DNA from: Oscillospiraceae bacterium
GTDB lineage: Bacteria; Bacillota; Clostridia; Oscillospirales; Acutalibacteraceae
Length of the DNA: 64,000 bases
Direction: 5' to 3'
Assembly: GCA_902792985.1 (NCBI GenBank)
Contig: CADBBT010000006.1
Location: forward strand, 1 to 64,000
Position numbers and translations under genes: made by a program. Positions 34,359 through 42,714 of this stretch are shown here, in pieces. Each line of letters begins with the position of its first letter. Position 1 is the stretch's first letter. Below the pieces are notes generated by a model that saw nothing but the letters and a program-made list of their open reading frames with translations, did not search any database and was not told the origin of the DNA.

Positions 34359-36426
34359 ATTCCTCCGCTTCGGCCTTTGCGTCCTCAATGACCTTCTGCG
34401 CAACGTTGCCGGGCGCGTCTTCATAGCGGGCAAAGGTGAGGGTGAAGTAGCCGCGTCCTGCGGTGACGGAGCGCAGCATGGTTGCGAAATCGCCCATTTC
34501 GGCCATCGGCACTTCAGCCACAAGCTCCTGCATCTTCGGCTCGTCTGCGGCGCCCATGCCCATCACACGGCCGCGGCGCTTGGTGATGTCGCCCATGATG
34601 TCGCCAAGGTTCGCGTCGGGAATGTAGACCTTGAGGTCGCCGATCGGCTCAAGGATGACCGGCGCTGCCTGCGCCATACCGTTCTTGTAAGCGATCTTGG
34701 CGGCAGTGCGGAACGCCATATCGTTGGAGTCCACCGGGTGATAGGAACCGTCATACAGCACAGCCTTCAGGCCGACCATCGGATAACCGGCAAGCGGGCC
34801 CTTCTGGATGGCTTCCTGCAAGCCCTTTTCCACAGCGGGGAAGTAGTTCTTCGGCACGGAGCCGCCGACCACTTCGCTTTCAAAGATCAGCTCGTCGCCG
34901 TCATGCGGCTCAAAGCGGATCCAAACGTCACCGAACTGACCGGAACCGCCGGACTGCTTCTTGTGACGGCCCTGCACCTGGCAGGACTTGCGGATGGTCT
35001 CTCTGTATGCGACCTTCGGGATCTTGAGATCGATCTCCACGCCGAACTTGCCCTTCAGTTTTGCAAGCACGATGTCGAGGTGCTGTTCACCGAGGCCGGA
35101 AAGGATCATTTCGCGGGTCTCTTCGTTGGTGGAGAACACGACGGTCGGATCTTCACCCATGATACGGCGCAAACCGGCTGCCACTTTATCTTCTTCACCC
35201 TTCTTCTTGACAACGATCGCCATCGACAGCGACGGCGCCGGGAATTTCACGGCAGCGAGATTGACGACTTTCTTCGGATCGCAGATCGTGTCGCCCGTGT
35301 CAAGGGAATTGAGCTTGGTGATAACGCCGATGTCGCCGGCGACGATGGAGCTGATGTCTTCCTGCTTGTTGCCGCGCACGGAGATCAGCTTGCCCATACG
35401 CTCGCTGCTGCCGGTACGGGCAACATAAGCGGGCACATCGGCGGTGATTTTACCGGAGACGACCTTCACGAAGGACATCTTACCGACGAACGGGTCGGCA
35501 ACGGTCTTGAAGCAGATCGCGGCAAGCGGGCCGTTCGGGTCGCACTTGACTTCCACGTCGTTTCCGTCGTCGTCCTTGCCGGTTTCAGCGCCGGCCTGCA
35601 GCGGGGAGGGAGCGGAATACACGATTGCGTCGAGCAGCAGATCCACGCCGTCGAGCGTTGCGCCGGAGCAGGCATACACCGGATAGATCTCGCCGGTCTC
35701 CACGCCCTTGGTCAGGCCGGAGATGATCTCGTCCTTCGTCAGCTCTTCGCCGTCGAAGTATTTCATCATCAGTTCGTCGTCCACAGAGGCGACCGCTTCC
35801 ATGAGCACTTCCTTCATCTCGTCAAAATGCGGATCTGAAGGCATGTCCACAGCTGTGGCTTTGCCGTTCTTATATGCGAACGCTTTGCCGGAGCAAAGAT
35901 TCACATAGGACGCGACAGTGCCGCCTTCCATATGAGGAACGACCACGGGGCAGAGCTTGGAGCCGATCTCTTCCTTGAGCGCTTCAAAGGTCTTATAGAA
36001 GTCGCGGTTTTCACCGTCGAGCTTGGTGATGGCAAAGAACTTCGCAATGCCGCGCGCATCGGCAGCCTTGATCGCCTTTTCCGCGCCGACGTCGAATTCG
36101 GAGCCCGCGGAGGTAACGATCAGTGCACATTCGGCAGCGCGCATCGCTTCATAAACGCCGCCTTCAAAGTCGAATTTGCCGGGCGCGTCGAGCAGGTTGA
36201 TCTTGGTGTCCTTCCATTCCAGCGGCGCGACCGCAGTGGAAAGGGAGCACTGGCGCTTTTTCTCTTCGGCGTCAAAGTCCATCACGGTGTTGCCGTCGCT
36301 GACTTTGCCGAAACGGTCGGTCGCCTTCGCAAGGAAGAGCATGGCCTCGGCCAGTGTGGTCTTACCTTTGCCGGTGTGGCCGGCAATGGCAATGTTTCTG
36401 ATATTTTTTGCATCGTAGGATTTCAA
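34357..36426 (-). CDS. elongation factor G-like GTPase with atypical G motifs
   Basis: The start is a TTG with AGGAGG eight bases upstream. The 689-residue protein keeps all EF-G domains: GTPase, beta-barrel, and domains III-V (SGGSGQFGDVWIRFEP, PDANLGDIMGDI). The G1 motif reads AGHTGKGKTT (15-24). The G3 motif is DAPGK (80-84) where translational EF-G has DTPGH, so the catalytic His is missing. The G4 motif is TKLD (134-137), not NKxD. Such EF-G-like paralogs occur in Clostridia and may act in ribosome recycling, rescue or tetracycline-like protection rather than normal elongation; the role here is open. Confidence 0.88.
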   Translation of the reverse strand: MKSYDAKNIRNIAIAGHTGKGKTTLAEAMLFLAKATDRFGKVSDGNTVMDFDAEEKKRQCSLSTAVAPLEWKDTKINLLDAPGKFDFEGGVYEAMRAAECALIVTSAGSEFDVGAEKAIKAADARGIAKFFAITKLDGENRDFYKTFEALKEEIGSKLCPVVVPHMEGGTVASYVNLCSGKAFAYKNGKATAVDMPSDPHFDEMKEVLMEAVASVDDELMMKYFDGEELTKDEIISGLTKGVETGEIYPVYACSGATLDGVDLLLDAIVYSAPSPLQAGAETGKDDDGNDVEVKCDPNGPLAAICFKTVADPFVGKMSFVKVVSGKITADVPAYVARTGSSERMGKLISVRGNKQEDISSIVAGDIGVITKLNSLDTGDTICDPKKVVNLAAVKFPAPSLSMAIVVKKKGEEDKVAAGLRRIMGEDPTVVFSTNEETREMILSGLGEQHLDIVLAKLKGKFGVEIDLKIPKVAYRETIRKSCQVQGRHKKQSGGSGQFGDVWIRFEPHDGDELIFESEVVGGSVPKNYFPAVEKGLQEAIQKGPLAGYPMVGLKAVLYDGSYHPVDSNDMAFRTAAKIAYKNGMAQAAPVILEPIGDLKVYIPDANLGDIMGDITKRRGRVMGMGAADEPKMQELVAEVPMAEMGDFATMLRSVTAGRGYFTLTFARYEDAPGNVAQKVIEDAKAEAEE

Positions 36427-36469
36427 AACAAATACCTCCTATTGGTTTCATTTTTATGATATCTTATAC

Positions 36470-36498
36470 ATTTTAGCAAAAACAAACGCAAAATGCAA
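36470..36498 (-). promoter_or_regulatory. promoter of the EF-G-like gene
   Basis: -35 TTGCAT (36498-36493), 17-bp spacer, -10 TAAAAT (36475-36470). Confidence 0.7.
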
Positions 36499-36549
36499 AC
36501 TGATTTATCACTAATTTTATGTGATGTTTTTTGTATATATTGAATAGTT

Positions 36550-36606
36550 GGGCAGGGAGCAGGGGTCAGGGGTCAGGGGTCAGGGAACAGGGAACAGGGA
36601 ACAGGA
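36550..36606 (+). repeat. short CAGG heptamer array
   Basis: Eight units of CAGG plus three bases (GAG, GGT x3, GAA x3). The same unit family forms the large array at 57460-57775. It lies in the 288-bp gap between the EF-G-like promoter and the acyl carrier protein gene. Confidence 0.85.
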
Positions 36607-36659
36607 TGTTCGTATTAGCACACTTCACCACGAAAATCAAGCATCCCGACATAAAGAAC

Positions 36660-36680
36660 AGGCGGCCCGCGGCCGCCCGA
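36660..36680 (-). terminator. probable terminator of the plsC-acp operon
   Basis: GGCGGCC and GGCCGCC form a stem; on the minus strand it is followed by TGTTCTTTATG. Confidence 0.5.
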
Positions 36681-36717
36681 CTATTCACTATCGACTAACG
36701 ACTATCGACTAATCTCA
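36681..36717 (-). repeat. heptameric TAG repeat at the ACP stop codon
   Basis: On the minus strand the TGA stop is followed by TAG at 7-base steps (offsets 7, 14, 21, 28, 35) in units TAGTCGA/TAGTCGT, so every frame meets TAG. Confidence 0.82.
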
Positions 36718-36954
36718 CCCGTTCACTTCTTTTTCAAGATAGTCCAGCAGATCGCCGACGGTCACAAGGGTCGGCAGAACGCGGTCGGGAATGGAGATGC
36801 CGTATTTTTCTTCGATGATGCAGATCAGATCGAACAGATCAAACGAGTTCAGCCCGAAATCGGCGGTCAGCACGTTTTCTCTTGTTGCGGATGTGATGCG
36901 TCCGTCGGTGTAATCGTTCATGATTTCCAATAAATCTTTTTGAATGTCAGCCAT
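36715..36954 (-). CDS. acyl carrier protein
   Basis: This acidic, 79-residue, all-helical protein has the phosphopantetheine site at Ser 37 in GLNSFDLFDL (usual form DSL). AAAGGAG precedes the ATG. It begins 5 bp after the acyltransferase stop, so the two are one operon. It probably carries acyl groups for that acyltransferase or the nearby AMP-forming ligases rather than being the main fatty-acid-synthesis ACP; this is inference. Confidence 0.88.
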   Translation of the reverse strand: MADIQKDLLEIMNDYTDGRITSATRENVLTADFGLNSFDLFDLICIIEEKYGISIPDRVLPTLVTVGDLLDYLEKEVNG

Positions 36955-36959
36955 TGGTT

Positions 36960-38306
36960 TTACTCTCCTTTGGGTGCGTTGCTTTCTTGTTCTTTTCTGG
37001 CCTGCTTCGCAGCGTTGCGCTGACGCCAGATCTCATTGTAGATCTCCTCTGTGGCAAGCGAGATCTTTGTGATGGAAAAATCACTGATCTCGGGGAAGAC
37101 ATACCAGGTGTCTTCCAGTGTGTTCAGGTCGATGCAGTCCTGATGCTGGCCGAAGCGGTAGGCGTATTCCACATGAACGGCATACTGACCGGCCGCCTTG
37201 ATCTCCATCTCAAACGGCAACCCGTTGTAATCGCGCGTGCCGTGCAGATGGAACCCCTCCATGTCGTGTACGAGCGTACCCTTGCCCAGACGCACAAAAC
37301 CCTTGGAGTTCGGCAAATCGTTCACATGCACCGGTGCCACAAAGCGGTAGGTTCCGGAAAGCACTTCCTTTTTCACCTGCTCGCGCTCCCACGCGTACCA
37401 GTCAGTCGCAAAGCGGAACTCCGTTTCGCCAACAGACGCCTTCAGCTCGCCGTACTCGGTGAGGGTCCAGGATTTTCCGCAGTTTTCGCAGTAGATCTTA
37501 TCCTCTTTGGAGCGCATTTTGTATTCCTTACCGCAGTGCGGACACTGATACAGCACCTTGTCGAGCCCCTCGGCGCGCTTTTTATAGGAAAGGCGCACGT
37601 GGTTCGCAAACTGCCAGCGGAAATCGTCATTATACAGCAGCGTGCGCAGCTTGGCGTTGATCTCATCCGCTGTGGCGGTTTCCAGCTCCTCGGGGGTATA
37701 GGCCAACGTCATATCGGCCTGGACCGGACGCACTTCCACCTTGCGCAGCAGACTGTGGTCGCCCCAGAAGGGGTCATAGATGTGATGACCGCGGCAGGTC
37801 AAAGTTACAACGGGAACCTTCTGATGCTTGACAAGCTGACCGACCGCGTCGGGAATGACCTCGGTCACGCCGCAAAGAGAATAGCGCGCTTCGGCGTAGA
37901 TGCCAAAGACCTGACCGTTCTGGATCGCCGTTCTGCACTGACGCAGCATGGAGATATCCGAGGTGTATTTGCGCTTGGGCACACCGCCGAGGTGGCGCAG
38001 GATCTCCTCACGGCCGATGAAATCATCCACCGCCGCCGGAAACACACCGCGTGCCGGATAGATGGCCGAGCTCATCACATAAAAATCGTAAAACGCATTG
38101 TGGTTGCAGACCAGGATGTAGGGCGGCTTCACGCCCTCCATGCGCACTTTGTTGATCACACCGTTATGCAGCACGCGGCGCAGGGTGCTGCCGCCGTAAA
38201 CGAGTTGCGCAAGCACCGGGTCCTGCGTCATGCCCGGTCTGAGCATATCGAATTTTTTGACCTCAGGTGCGCCGCCGCGCACATAACGTCCATATTTTTT
38301 ACTCAT
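36960..38306 (-). CDS. PlsC-type acyltransferase with inserted zinc ribbon
   Basis: The 448-residue protein has a lysophosphatidate-acyltransferase domain at about 45-200 with the HX4D motif NHNAFYD (His 69, Asp 74) and the substrate motif EARYS (138-142). Ordinary PlsC proteins end near 240. Here a zinc ribbon follows (CPHC 254-257, CENC 272-275) and then a 170-residue beta-rich domain of unknown role. AGGAG precedes the ATG. It transfers acyl groups to a glycerolipid or similar acceptor at the membrane; the adjacent ACP is the likely donor. Confidence 0.85.
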   Translation of the reverse strand: MSKKYGRYVRGGAPEVKKFDMLRPGMTQDPVLAQLVYGGSTLRRVLHNGVINKVRMEGVKPPYILVCNHNAFYDFYVMSSAIYPARGVFPAAVDDFIGREEILRHLGGVPKRKYTSDISMLRQCRTAIQNGQVFGIYAEARYSLCGVTEVIPDAVGQLVKHQKVPVVTLTCRGHHIYDPFWGDHSLLRKVEVRPVQADMTLAYTPEELETATADEINAKLRTLLYNDDFRWQFANHVRLSYKKRAEGLDKVLYQCPHCGKEYKMRSKEDKIYCENCGKSWTLTEYGELKASVGETEFRFATDWYAWEREQVKKEVLSGTYRFVAPVHVNDLPNSKGFVRLGKGTLVHDMEGFHLHGTRDYNGLPFEMEIKAAGQYAVHVEYAYRFGQHQDCIDLNTLEDTWYVFPEISDFSITKISLATEEIYNEIWRQRNAAKQARKEQESNAPKGE

Positions 38307-38560
38307 GAAAAGACTCCTAGAAAACTTTATCCTGAATATGATAATATAATTTTGAATCTTTATTTTTCCTTTTTGGCAAATACAGGATTTTTAATACATT
38401 TTTCACGAATTTGACGAAAAATTAATGAAATGTTATAAAAACTCCTATATATTTTATAGTATGTGCAAAAGCCGAAGGAATTCTCCAGATTATTTTCAAA
38501 AAACAGTTGATTTCCGACTGATTTTGTATTATAATATTGGACAATCGGCGCTTTAAAGCC

Positions 38561-39367
38561 TTAAAGCAACCGGACGCCCAGCAGACGCTCTGCATTCTGA
38601 TAGAGCATCCGCGCCTCGTCCGATTGCGAAAACCCGAAGGAATGAAAGCGTTCCAAAAACGAACGCTGATCCGCCCAGGGAGAATCTGTGGCAAACAAAA
38701 TGCGCTCCGGTCCGTGCCGCCGAATGATCTCGCGGCATTTGTCCGGATACAGATGCAGCACAGCCGCAGTGTCCATGTAAACGGGCTTGCCGCAAAGCTT
38801 TTGCAGCACCTCGTCCGGCAGATCGAACCCGCCGAGATGCGCAAGGATCAGTTTGTTTTCCAGCACGCTTCCGAGTTCCGACAACACCCGCAAGATCATA
38901 TCCGGTGTACAGTGGACATGTTCGCGAAACGCGATGTCGACGCCCGCGTGCGTAACGATGTAAAGATCGCGCCGCGCGGCTTCCTCCAGGATGTGCAGAT
39001 AACGCGGATCGTCAAACTCCACGCCCTGATAGTCCGGGTGCACCTTGATCCCGAACAGGCCGGCGTCTTTGATGAAGTCCAGCGTAGCTGCCACGTCTTC
39101 GCAGTCCGGATGGATCCCGCCCGCAAAAAAGACGCCCTCGCGGCCGTTTTCGGCTTTGGAAAGCGCGTTGATGCTGTTTTCCTGCTGCGGCTTTGTTGCC
39201 ACGGGAAGCACCACGCTGTAATCCACGCCGTTTTGACGCATGGAATCTTTCAGCGCAGCCAGCGTGCCTGCACGGTGCGCCCGGATGCCGCCCTTTTCGC
39301 TCAAAAAGGCGATGGACTGCGCGGCGATTTTATCGGGGAATGTGTGGGTATGAAAATCAACGACCAT
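38561..39367 (-). CDS. amidohydrolase-family metal-dependent hydrolase
   Basis: This 268-residue TIM-barrel protein has the metal motif HTHTFPD at 6-12, GIKVHPDYQG near 108, THAGVD near 140, LAHLGG near 176 and FATDSPW near 225, as in amidohydrolase family 2 (decarboxylase/lactonase-like). A GAAGGG site precedes the ATG. It is transcribed away from the ligase operon. The substrate is unknown. A 250-bp AT-rich gap separates it from the acyltransferase and shows no other feature. Confidence 0.85.
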   Translation of the reverse strand: MVVDFHTHTFPDKIAAQSIAFLSEKGGIRAHRAGTLAALKDSMRQNGVDYSVVLPVATKPQQENSINALSKAENGREGVFFAGGIHPDCEDVAATLDFIKDAGLFGIKVHPDYQGVEFDDPRYLHILEEAARRDLYIVTHAGVDIAFREHVHCTPDMILRVLSELGSVLENKLILAHLGGFDLPDEVLQKLCGKPVYMDTAAVLHLYPDKCREIIRRHGPERILFATDSPWADQRSFLERFHSFGFSQSDEARMLYQNAERLLGVRLL

Positions 39368-39436
39368 AAGCGCCCTTCTTTCCGTGTTTTACGGAATTAT
39401 AGCACAAATCTCTGAAAAAGCAAAGGAAATTTTTTT

Positions 39437-41065
39437 ATGAAGACCAATGTACGTTACCGCTGTTCCGTGGATTTTCCGGAACTGAACACTGTCAAAGATA
39501 TCATCCTTTACGGTGCCAAAAGAGGCAGTGACAAAAAGCAATATATGTTCATCAACCTCGACGGCAAGGTGGAGACCAAGACCTTCCGTCAGGTGTATCA
39601 TGATTTCACCGGTCTCGGCCAACTGCTCTACAAGCGCGGCCTGCGCGAAAAAAAGGTTGCGATTCTGAGCGAAAACAGCTATTACTGGATCGCCGCGTTC
39701 TATGCCGTTTCCACCGGCAGAATGACCGCCGTGCCGCTGGACGCAAAGCTTTCCGACGAAGAGCTGACCGAGATCATGGTTCGCAGCGGCTGTGACGGCA
39801 TCATCTACAGCGACGATTTCAAATCCGCCATCGACCTGATGAAAAAGACCGACGGCATCGTTCTGACCGAGTATCTGCGGCTGGACGATTTTGACAATCT
39901 TGTTGCCGAAGGGCACAAAGACCTTGAAAACGGCGCGAAGTTTTATCTTTCCGACAAAGTGAACCCCGACGATTTGGGCTTCATTGTTTACACCTCGGGG
40001 ACGACCGGCAAGAGCAAGGGCGTAATGCTCACGCACCGCAATGTTGCCTCCAACGGCACCGAGATCTGCCGCGCGATGTCCGGCAGCAACGCCATCGCGT
40101 TTTTGCCGTTCAACCACACGCTGTCCTGGGCAAGCGCCCTGCTTGCAAGCCCGCTGTTTGCGGAATGGGGCTATCTGTGCAAGAGCGTGCGCGATCTGCC
40201 GAAGGACCTTGTATCCTACAGTCCGCAAAACTTCACCGCGGTGCCGCTGGCTGTGGAGACCATCTATAAAAAGATCTGGCACACGGCGAAAAAACAGGGC
40301 AAGGAGCAGAAGCTGCAAACCGGCATCAAACTCAGCCGCGCCCTGATGAAACACGGCATCGACATCCGACGCAAGCTGTTCAAGGAGGTCATCGACAACC
40401 TCGGCGGCGAGCTGGAGCTGGTCATCTGCGGCGGCGCCTATCTCGACGAGCTGTATGAGCGCGGTCTGTATGATCTCGGCCTGCAGGTCATCGTCGGCTA
40501 CGGCGTAACGGAGTGTTCGCCGATCATCACCTGCAACCGGCTGGACAACTTCAAATTCGGCTCGGTCGGCAAGCCCCTGCCCTGCAACGAGGTCATCATC
40601 CACGACCCGGACGAAAACGGCGTGGGCGAAATCTATGTCAGGGGCAGCAACGTCATGCGCGGCTATTTTGACGACCCCGAAGCAACGGCAGAAGCGTTTG
40701 ACAACGGCTGGTACCGCACCGGCGACTTCGGCTATTTTGACGACGAGGGCTTCCTGTATTACAAGGGGCGCAAAAAGAACCTGATCGTGCTTTCCAACGG
40801 CAAAAACGTTTCGCCCGAGGAGCTGGAGGATCAGTTCTCCACCGTGGACTATGTCAAAGAAGTCCTGGTCTACGCCGAAGCGGACACCATCGTCGGTGAA
40901 TTTTATCTCGATGCCAACGAGCCGGACGCAGAAGAAAAACTGCGCGCCTATGTGCTCGAATGCAACCGCAAAAAGCCCGTGTTCAAGCGCATTTCCAAGA
41001 TCGTTCTGCGCGACACGGAATTTCCGAAAACGACAACATTAAAAATCAAGAGGGGAAAAAAATGA
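39437..41065 (+). CDS. AMP-forming acyl-CoA synthetase (long-chain type)
   Basis: This 542-residue ligase activates a carboxylic acid as acyl-AMP and then thioester. The signature P-loop is YTSGTTGKSKG near 188-198; GYGVTECSP and GWYRTGDFGYFD are the A5 and A7 motifs, and the catalytic Lys lies near the end (TTLKIKRGKK). AAAGGAAA precedes the ATG. Its stop overlaps the next start (ATGA), giving translational coupling with a second ligase and then a symporter. Confidence 0.9.
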   Translation: MKTNVRYRCSVDFPELNTVKDIILYGAKRGSDKKQYMFINLDGKVETKTFRQVYHDFTGLGQLLYKRGLREKKVAILSENSYYWIAAFYAVSTGRMTAVPLDAKLSDEELTEIMVRSGCDGIIYSDDFKSAIDLMKKTDGIVLTEYLRLDDFDNLVAEGHKDLENGAKFYLSDKVNPDDLGFIVYTSGTTGKSKGVMLTHRNVASNGTEICRAMSGSNAIAFLPFNHTLSWASALLASPLFAEWGYLCKSVRDLPKDLVSYSPQNFTAVPLAVETIYKKIWHTAKKQGKEQKLQTGIKLSRALMKHGIDIRRKLFKEVIDNLGGELELVICGGAYLDELYERGLYDLGLQVIVGYGVTECSPIITCNRLDNFKFGSVGKPLPCNEVIIHDPDENGVGEIYVRGSNVMRGYFDDPEATAEAFDNGWYRTGDFGYFDDEGFLYYKGRKKNLIVLSNGKNVSPEELEDQFSTVDYVKEVLVYAEADTIVGEFYLDANEPDAEEKLRAYVLECNRKKPVFKRISKIVLRDTEFPKTTTLKIKRGKK

Positions 41066-42696
41066 CAATCGTCGATGTGCTTGAAAAAAATGCACGGTTA
41101 TACGGGGATGAGACCGCCCTTGTGGAGCTGAATCCCGAGCAGACAACAAAACGCAAAGTCACCTGGCACGAATATGAACTGGTGCAGCCGAACGCCAACG
41201 CGCCCGCGCGCCGCGAGATCACCTGGTCGGTGTTCAACGAACGCGCCAACCGCTTTGCCAACGCCCTGCTCTCGCGCGGCATCGGCAAAGGCAACAAGGT
41301 CGCCATTCTGCTGATGAACTGTCTGGAATGGCTGCCCGTGTATTTCGGCGTGCTCAAAACAGGCGCGATCGCTGTGCCGCTGAATTTCCGTTACGCTGCG
41401 GACGAGATCAAATATACCTTTGACCTGTCCGAAGCGGACATCCTGCTGTTCGGCCCCGAATTCATCGGCCGTGTGGAGGAGATCGCGGACAGCATTGACG
41501 AGCGTCACCTGCTGCTGTTCCTCGGCGACGGCTGTCCGTCCTTTGCGGAGGGCTACCCCTCCTTTGTGGGTGAAAGCTCCAGCGCCAACCCGAACATCCC
41601 GCTGACGCTCGACGACGACGCGGCAATCTATTTTTCCTCCGGCACCACCGGCTTCCCGAAGGCGATTCTGCACAAGCACCGCGCCCTCATGCACGCGTGC
41701 ATCGTGGAGCAAAAGCATCACGGCCAGACCCACGACGATGTGTTTCTTTGCATCCCGCCGTTGTATCACACGGGCGCAAAGATGCACTGGTTCGGCTCCT
41801 TCCTTGTCGGCGGCAAAGCCGTGCTGCTCAAGGGCATCAAGCCGCAGTATATCCTCGATGCGGTCTCCAAGGAAAAATGCACCATCGTCTGGCTGCTCGT
41901 GCCCTGGGCGCAGGACATCCTCAACGCGCTCGACAACGGCTCGCTGAAGATGGAGGATTATCAGCTTTCCCAGTGGCGACTGATGCACATCGGCGCGCAG
42001 CCGGTGCCGCAAAGCCTCATCAAGCACTGGCTCGACTATTTCCCGAATCATCAATATGACACGAACTACGGCCTTTCGGAATCCATCGGCCCCGGCGCCG
42101 TGCACCTCGGTGTGGAAAACATCCACAAGGTCGGCGCGATCGGCGTGCCCGGCTTCGGCTGGGAAGCAAAGATCGTGGATGAAAACGGCGTGCCGGTCAA
42201 GCAGGGCGACGTGGGCGAGCTTATCCTCAAAGGCGACGGCGTCATGGTCTGCTACTACCGCGACGCGGAAGCCACCGCAAAAACGCTCAAAGACGGCTGG
42301 CTTTACACCGGCGATATGGCGATGCAGGACGAGGACGGCTTCATCTTCCTTGTGGACCGCAAAAAAGACGTCATCATCACCGGCGGCGAAAACCTGTATC
42401 CCGTGCAGATCGAAGATTTCATCCGCGGGCACAACGCTGTCAGCGACGTTGCGGTGATCGGTCTGCCGGACGAGCGTCTGGGCGAGATCGCCGCCGCGAT
42501 CATCAAGATCAAGGACGGCTACACCTGCACCGAAGAAGAGATGAACGAATTTTGCAAAGGGCTGCCGCGCTACAAGCGTCCGCGCAAGATCATTTTTGCC
42601 GATGTGCCGCGCAACCCGACCGGCAAAATTGAAAAGCCCCTGCTGCGCAAGATTTACGGCGCCGACCACCTGGTTGACGCTCAAAATAAAAGTTAA
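41062..42696 (+). CDS. AMP-forming acyl-CoA synthetase, second copy
   Basis: The ATG at 41062 overlaps the preceding stop by four bases and has GAGGGG upstream; the longer reading from 40960 lies inside the previous gene. This 544-residue ligase has FSSGTTGFPKA, NYGLSESIGPG, GWLYTGDMA and NPTGKIEK, with the catalytic Lys in the last. Sequence differs clearly from the first ligase, so substrates probably differ. The family includes medium- and long-chain fatty acid and aromatic acid ligases. Confidence 0.9.
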   Translation: MTIVDVLEKNARLYGDETALVELNPEQTTKRKVTWHEYELVQPNANAPARREITWSVFNERANRFANALLSRGIGKGNKVAILLMNCLEWLPVYFGVLKTGAIAVPLNFRYAADEIKYTFDLSEADILLFGPEFIGRVEEIADSIDERHLLLFLGDGCPSFAEGYPSFVGESSSANPNIPLTLDDDAAIYFSSGTTGFPKAILHKHRALMHACIVEQKHHGQTHDDVFLCIPPLYHTGAKMHWFGSFLVGGKAVLLKGIKPQYILDAVSKEKCTIVWLLVPWAQDILNALDNGSLKMEDYQLSQWRLMHIGAQPVPQSLIKHWLDYFPNHQYDTNYGLSESIGPGAVHLGVENIHKVGAIGVPGFGWEAKIVDENGVPVKQGDVGELILKGDGVMVCYYRDAEATAKTLKDGWLYTGDMAMQDEDGFIFLVDRKKDVIITGGENLYPVQIEDFIRGHNAVSDVAVIGLPDERLGEIAAAIIKIKDGYTCTEEEMNEFCKGLPRYKRPRKIIFADVPRNPTGKIEKPLLRKIYGADHLVDAQNKS

Positions 42697-42714
42697 ACGA
42701 AAAGAGGTCTTTGT

